From NCBI RefSeq assembly GCF_002042965.1, contig NZ_MZNT01000003.1, positions 310,001 through 374,000 on the forward strand: a stretch of DNA of 64,000 nucleotides. The letters run 5' to 3'. The first letter of the stretch is position 1. Each line of letters starts with the position of its first letter. Under the pieces are notes generated by a model. The model saw nothing but the letters and a program-made list of their open reading frames with translations. It was not told where the DNA came from and searched no databases. Positions 61,185-64,000 of the stretch are shown here, in pieces. The translations under genes and the position numbers were made by a program. Source of the DNA: Paenibacillus sp. 32352 (lineage in GTDB: Bacteria > Bacillota > Bacilli > Paenibacillales > NBRC-103111).

Positions 61185-61208
61185 TATAAATATTTCGCCT
61201 ACGAAATA
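61185..61208 (+). promoter_or_regulatory. -10 box with adjoining TATTTC-N6-GAAATA operator before marR
   Basis: TATAAA at 61185-61190 is followed immediately by TATTTCG-CCTA-CGAAATA at 61191-61208, a perfect 7-bp dyad ending 17 bases before the marR start. Binding there would block transcription initiation, so autoregulation is likely. Confidence 0.65.
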
Positions 61209-61225
61209 AGTCGGAGGGTTGGCAA

Positions 61226-61663
61226 ATGAGCAGAGCTATGCAAATCGGCAATTCTATACGGAAGCTGACAAAAATTTTTAATGCTACGATGGGGAAGGAC
61301 CTTAAGGAAATCGGGTTGACGACTCCTCAAATCGCCACGATTGGTCAAGTGTACTTCGAACGTAAAACGATCGGGCAAATATCGGAATGTACCCAGCTGT
61401 CTTACAGCACGGTTTCCGGTATTATTGACCGGTTGGAACGGGACGGGTGGCTTGAACGGGTTCGGGACGAATCGGACCGGCGCATCGTCTGGATCAGACG
61501 AACAAGCAAGATCGAAGCAGTGAAAGAAAAGCTCCATTTTTTCCAGGAGAGCTTCTACGAGAATTTGTTGGCGGATTTGAATCAGGAGGAGCTGGATACG
61601 ATCATTCGGTCCTTGGATCTGCTGACTACTTATTTAGAGAAGAAGGTTGAGGAGAAAACATGA
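61226..61663 (+). CDS. MarR-family transcriptional regulator
   Basis: A 145-residue winged-helix repressor. TTPQIATIGQVYFERKTIGQISECTQLSYSTVSGIIDRLERDGWLERVRDESDRRIVWI is the MarR HTH and wing (DxRR region). Such proteins bind palindromic operators and release them on binding drugs or phenolics. It is the first gene of the efflux operon and overlaps the next gene by four bases (ATGA). Dyads at 60955-60987 and 61191-61208 are its probable binding sites. Confidence 0.93.
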   Translation: MSRAMQIGNSIRKLTKIFNATMGKDLKEIGLTTPQIATIGQVYFERKTIGQISECTQLSYSTVSGIIDRLERDGWLERVRDESDRRIVWIRRTSKIEAVKEKLHFFQESFYENLLADLNQEELDTIIRSLDLLTTYLEKKVEEKT

Positions 61664-62316
61664 AGAAGAAACAAGTCTTGTCCATCATCCTTGCGGCGGC
61701 TGTTGTCGTGGCAGCCGGGGGAGGGTACACCTACTGGTATCAAGGGCATTATTTTATCAAGACAGAGGATTCAAGAATTACAGGCGATATTTATCGCGTT
61801 ATGCCCCGGATTTCCGGCAAATTAACTTCTCTAGCGATCAATGAAGGAGATACGGTCTTGTCCGATCAAATCGTCGGCCAGCAGGATAACACGAACCTGG
61901 CTACGAGCAATCTGGATCAGGCCGCATTGCGTTCACCGATCGAAGGAACGGTTATCAAGACGAATGCGAAGGTCGGCGAGGTAGTGTCTCCAGGACAAAC
62001 GGTCGCTATGATCGTTAACAAAAAAGACTTGTACATTTCAGCGAACATTGAAGAAGGAGATATTAACCGAGTGAAGGTCGGGCAAACGGTTGAATTCACG
62101 GTTGATACTTTCCCTGGGGCCAAATTGACAGGAAAGGTTAAAGAAATCGGTGAAGCGACAGCAGCCACCTTCTCCCTTCTGCCTGCTACAAACACCAGCG
62201 GGAACTTTACCAAGGTAACCCAGCGCATACCGATCAAGATTTCCATCGACAGCCAGGATGGACTCTCGTTAGCTCCGGGTATGAGTACTACTATTAAAAT
62301 TCATTTGAAGGGGTAA
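61660..62316 (+). CDS. HlyD/EmrA-type membrane-fusion adaptor, short form
   Basis: A 218-residue adaptor with one N-terminal membrane helix (about residues 5-25) and an HlyD-type lipoyl/beta-barrel core: YRVMPRISGKLTSLAINEGDTV, LRSPIEGTVIKTNAKVGEVVSPGQ and AMIVNKKDLYISANIEEGDI. The coiled-coil hairpin of E. coli EmrA is absent, as expected where there is no outer membrane. It likely pairs with the DHA2-type pump at the operon's end. Confidence 0.87.
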   Translation: MKKKQVLSIILAAAVVVAAGGGYTYWYQGHYFIKTEDSRITGDIYRVMPRISGKLTSLAINEGDTVLSDQIVGQQDNTNLATSNLDQAALRSPIEGTVIKTNAKVGEVVSPGQTVAMIVNKKDLYISANIEEGDINRVKVGQTVEFTVDTFPGAKLTGKVKEIGEATAATFSLLPATNTSGNFTKVTQRIPIKISIDSQDGLSLAPGMSTTIKIHLKG

Positions 62317-62328
62317 GGGAAATCAGCC

Positions 62329-63648
62329 ATGAGAAAAAAACAGATGACATGGATCCCGGCGATCCTTTCATTAGCCGTTGCATTTGCACTTCCTGGATGC
62401 GGGGATGTTAACGGCAAGGCCAATGCGGCTCAAGAAATATCGGTTAAAGCGATCAAACTGGGCCAGAACGTGGATTCCGGATTGAGCGGCAAAATTATTC
62501 CTGACCAAGAGGTTAAGGTGGTTTCCAAAGGCAGCGGCAAGGTAGCGAACGTTACGGTAGACGAGGGAGCCGTTGTCAAAAAAGGCGACGTGCTTGTCCA
62601 ACTGGAAACCGACGATTTGACGCAGCAGGTCAAGCAAGCTGAAGCGGCTCTGGTCGCATCCCAGGCAAAGCTCGCCGATACGCAGGCAGGCGCCAGAACG
62701 CAAGAGATTCAAGGGCTCGAAAGTGCCGTGCAGGCAGCCCAAGCTTCTCTCGAGCAGGTGAATGCGGCTGTTGACCAGGCTAAAGCGGCCTTCGACTTAT
62801 CGCAAAAAACATATAATCGGCTAAGAAATATGTACGACAGCACTAATACCGTTACTAAAGAGGATATGGATAAAGGGACGTTCGATTACGAAAAATCAAA
62901 AGCGGCCTACGATCAAACCGTAGCCCAGCAAGCTGCGGCGCAAGCGCAGGTATCTGCCGCCCAATCCAAGCTGGATCTGGCCAAAAGCGGCGCTACCGGC
63001 AATACGATTGAAGCGCTGCAAGCGGACGTGAACCGCACAAGTGCCGGCGTGGAGCTGGCTAACAGCGCATTGGCGAATGCCACCATTTCTTCGCCTATCG
63101 ACGGCATTGTTGTCAAGCGCAGCATTCAGCCTGGGGAAATGGCTCAGCCGGGCGTAGCCCTGCTTACGGTCGTTAAAATGAACCCGGTTCAAGTGGAACT
63201 AAGCGTTCCCGAAGCGCAAATCGGCAAAATGAAATCCGGGTCCGACGTCGAAGTGAAGGTTGCCAATGTGCCTAATAAATCGTTCGCAGGCAAAATTTCT
63301 TTTGTAAGTCCTGTATCGAACGCCAACAGTACAACGTTCCCTGTGAAAGTAACCATCGATAACACCGAAGGCTTGCTGATGGCGGGAATGCTGGCTGAAG
63401 TTCACATGAAGGATACCGAGCAAAAGAACGGCCTGGAAGTTCCGAAATCGGCTCTGATTAAAAAAGATAACAAAACCTTCGTCTACGCTGTTCAAGACGG
63501 TACAGCCAAGCTGGTTGAAGTGAATACAACCGACAAAAATGCGGATTGGGTTTATGTAAAAGATAATGCAACCCTAAAGGCGAATGCACAAATTATCATC
63601 AATCCAACAGATCAATTGGCGGACGGCAGTAAGGTGAAAGTGGAATAG
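62329..63648 (+). CDS. RND/HlyD-type efflux adaptor lipoprotein with coiled coil
   Basis: A 439-residue lipoprotein: signal peptide with lipobox ALPGC (Cys24), lipoyl half-motifs (VSKGSGKVANVTVDEGAVVKKGD and ATISSPIDGIVVKRSIQPGEMAQPG), and between them a long Ala/Gln/Lys-rich coiled-coil hairpin (about 95-240). A beta-barrel and a membrane-proximal domain follow. This is the RND-type periplasmic adaptor architecture in a Gram-positive lipoprotein form. It starts 12 bases after the first adaptor. Two adaptors in one operon with an MFS pump is unusual. Confidence 0.88.
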   Translation: MRKKQMTWIPAILSLAVAFALPGCGDVNGKANAAQEISVKAIKLGQNVDSGLSGKIIPDQEVKVVSKGSGKVANVTVDEGAVVKKGDVLVQLETDDLTQQVKQAEAALVASQAKLADTQAGARTQEIQGLESAVQAAQASLEQVNAAVDQAKAAFDLSQKTYNRLRNMYDSTNTVTKEDMDKGTFDYEKSKAAYDQTVAQQAAAQAQVSAAQSKLDLAKSGATGNTIEALQADVNRTSAGVELANSALANATISSPIDGIVVKRSIQPGEMAQPGVALLTVVKMNPVQVELSVPEAQIGKMKSGSDVEVKVANVPNKSFAGKISFVSPVSNANSTTFPVKVTIDNTEGLLMAGMLAEVHMKDTEQKNGLEVPKSALIKKDNKTFVYAVQDGTAKLVEVNTTDKNADWVYVKDNATLKANAQIIINPTDQLADGSKVKVE

Positions 63649-63659
63649 GGGGCATTACC

Positions 63660-64000
63660 GTGGCTGAAAAGTCTCAACACACACAAGCTCCTCTAGCGGA
63701 TCAGAACCAAGAAGCCAGCTTCTGGCTGCCGCTGATCGCTATTATTCTGGCAACCTTCGTATCGGTGCTCAGCAGCAGCTTGGTCAACGTAGCCCTGCCT
63801 AAGCTGTCTACCGTATTCGGAGTTCCCACGACGACGATCCAATGGGTGGTTACGGGATTTATGCTGGCTTCGGCCGTTGTTATCCCGGCGAGCGGCTTCC
63901 TGTCAGCCCGTTTTGGAAGCAAGAAGCTGCTTGTTATTTCCGTTATAGGCTTTACGATCGGATCGTTCCTGTGCGGAGTCGCATGGAATGATTCGAGCTT
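63660..64000 (+). CDS. DHA2-type MFS multidrug efflux pump (EmrB/QacA-like), 5' part
   Basis: The frame is open from GTG 63660 to the window edge (113 complete codons). GGGGG lies eight bases upstream, overlapping the adaptor's stop region. Two to three membrane segments are visible with DHA2 hallmarks: SSSLVNVALPKLSTVFG, TIQWVVTGFMLASAVVIP and the loop LSARFGSKKLLV. A 14-helix drug:proton antiporter is expected. It completes the marR-adaptor-adaptor-pump operon. Confidence 0.9.
   Translation, partial: MAEKSQHTQAPLADQNQEASFWLPLIAIILATFVSVLSSSLVNVALPKLSTVFGVPTTTIQWVVTGFMLASAVVIPASGFLSARFGSKKLLVISVIGFTIGSFLCGVAWNDSS

Larger units (their letters stand above)
60824..61225. other. Regulatory gap before the efflux operon
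   Basis: No gene seen. AT-rich in its first half. It holds a double operator-like array at 60955-60987, a hairpin at 61095-61125 (CGAAAAA...TTTTTCG with inner CCGA/TCGG) and a third operator-like dyad at 61191-61208. A -10-like TATAAA at 61185-61190 abuts the third dyad. Confidence 0.5.

Overview
The window looks like chromosomal DNA of a spore-forming, low-to-middle GC Firmicute, most likely Paenibacillus or a close relative. The evidence is strong AGGAGG-type ribosome sites, frequent TTG and GTG starts, CcpA-type cre operators, an SLH-anchored surface enzyme of more than 2,000 residues, spore-coat genes of the YheC/D, CotSA and CotS families, and a Des-type acyl-lipid desaturase. No rRNA, tRNA, CRISPR array, transposase or integrase was seen. 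The first kilobase is clearly more AT-rich than the rest.

Layout. 1-5.6 kb: the 3' end of a tenA-like gene, an AT-rich HAD hydrolase, a DUF485/sodium-solute symporter pair, a secreted FAD-linked oxidase and a half-size MFS protein. 5.7-7.4 kb: des desaturase and a P-loop kinase-like ATPase. 7.7-13.3 kb: a five-gene oligopeptide ABC importer whose first ATPase gene carries a frameshifting internal deletion. 13.4-15.9 kb: a three-gene ba3-type cytochrome oxidase operon, including a 43-residue subunit IIa gene, preceded by a Crp/Fnr-type site at the class II activator position. A 270-bp palindromic element follows. 16.2-22.1 kb: cupin, EcsC, CPA1 antiporter, DeoR regulator, GNAT and EamA transporter.

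22.3-38.1 kb is a carbohydrate locus: an orphan sugar-binding lipoprotein, a two-component system, a divergent sugar ABC importer, a cytoplasmic sulfatase, and a 2,281-residue SLH-anchored family 8 polysaccharide lyase. I infer use of a sulfated uronic-acid polysaccharide of the chondroitin or hyaluronan type. The lyase would cut at the surface, the importer would take up the products, the sulfatase would desulfate them inside, and the kinase/regulator pair would sense the products. Pyruvate kinase, an AraC regulator and a secreted multi-domain family 1 pectate-lyase-like enzyme follow (38.2-45.0 kb). Candidate cre sites lie upstream of four of these carbohydrate transcription units.

45.1-60.8 kb is largely a spore-envelope neighbourhood: tag glycosylase, YheC/D ATP-grasp, CotSA-like glycosyltransferase, a split chromate transporter, two CotS-like kinases, a murE-murF pair outside any visible dcw cluster, and a 1,917-residue protein made almost entirely of about 157 tandem decapeptides. 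The last gene has a sigma-K-like promoter motif and no signal peptide, and is the most unusual object in the window. 60.9-64 kb: a MarR-regulated multidrug efflux operon with two adaptor proteins and a DHA2-type MFS pump that runs off the edge.
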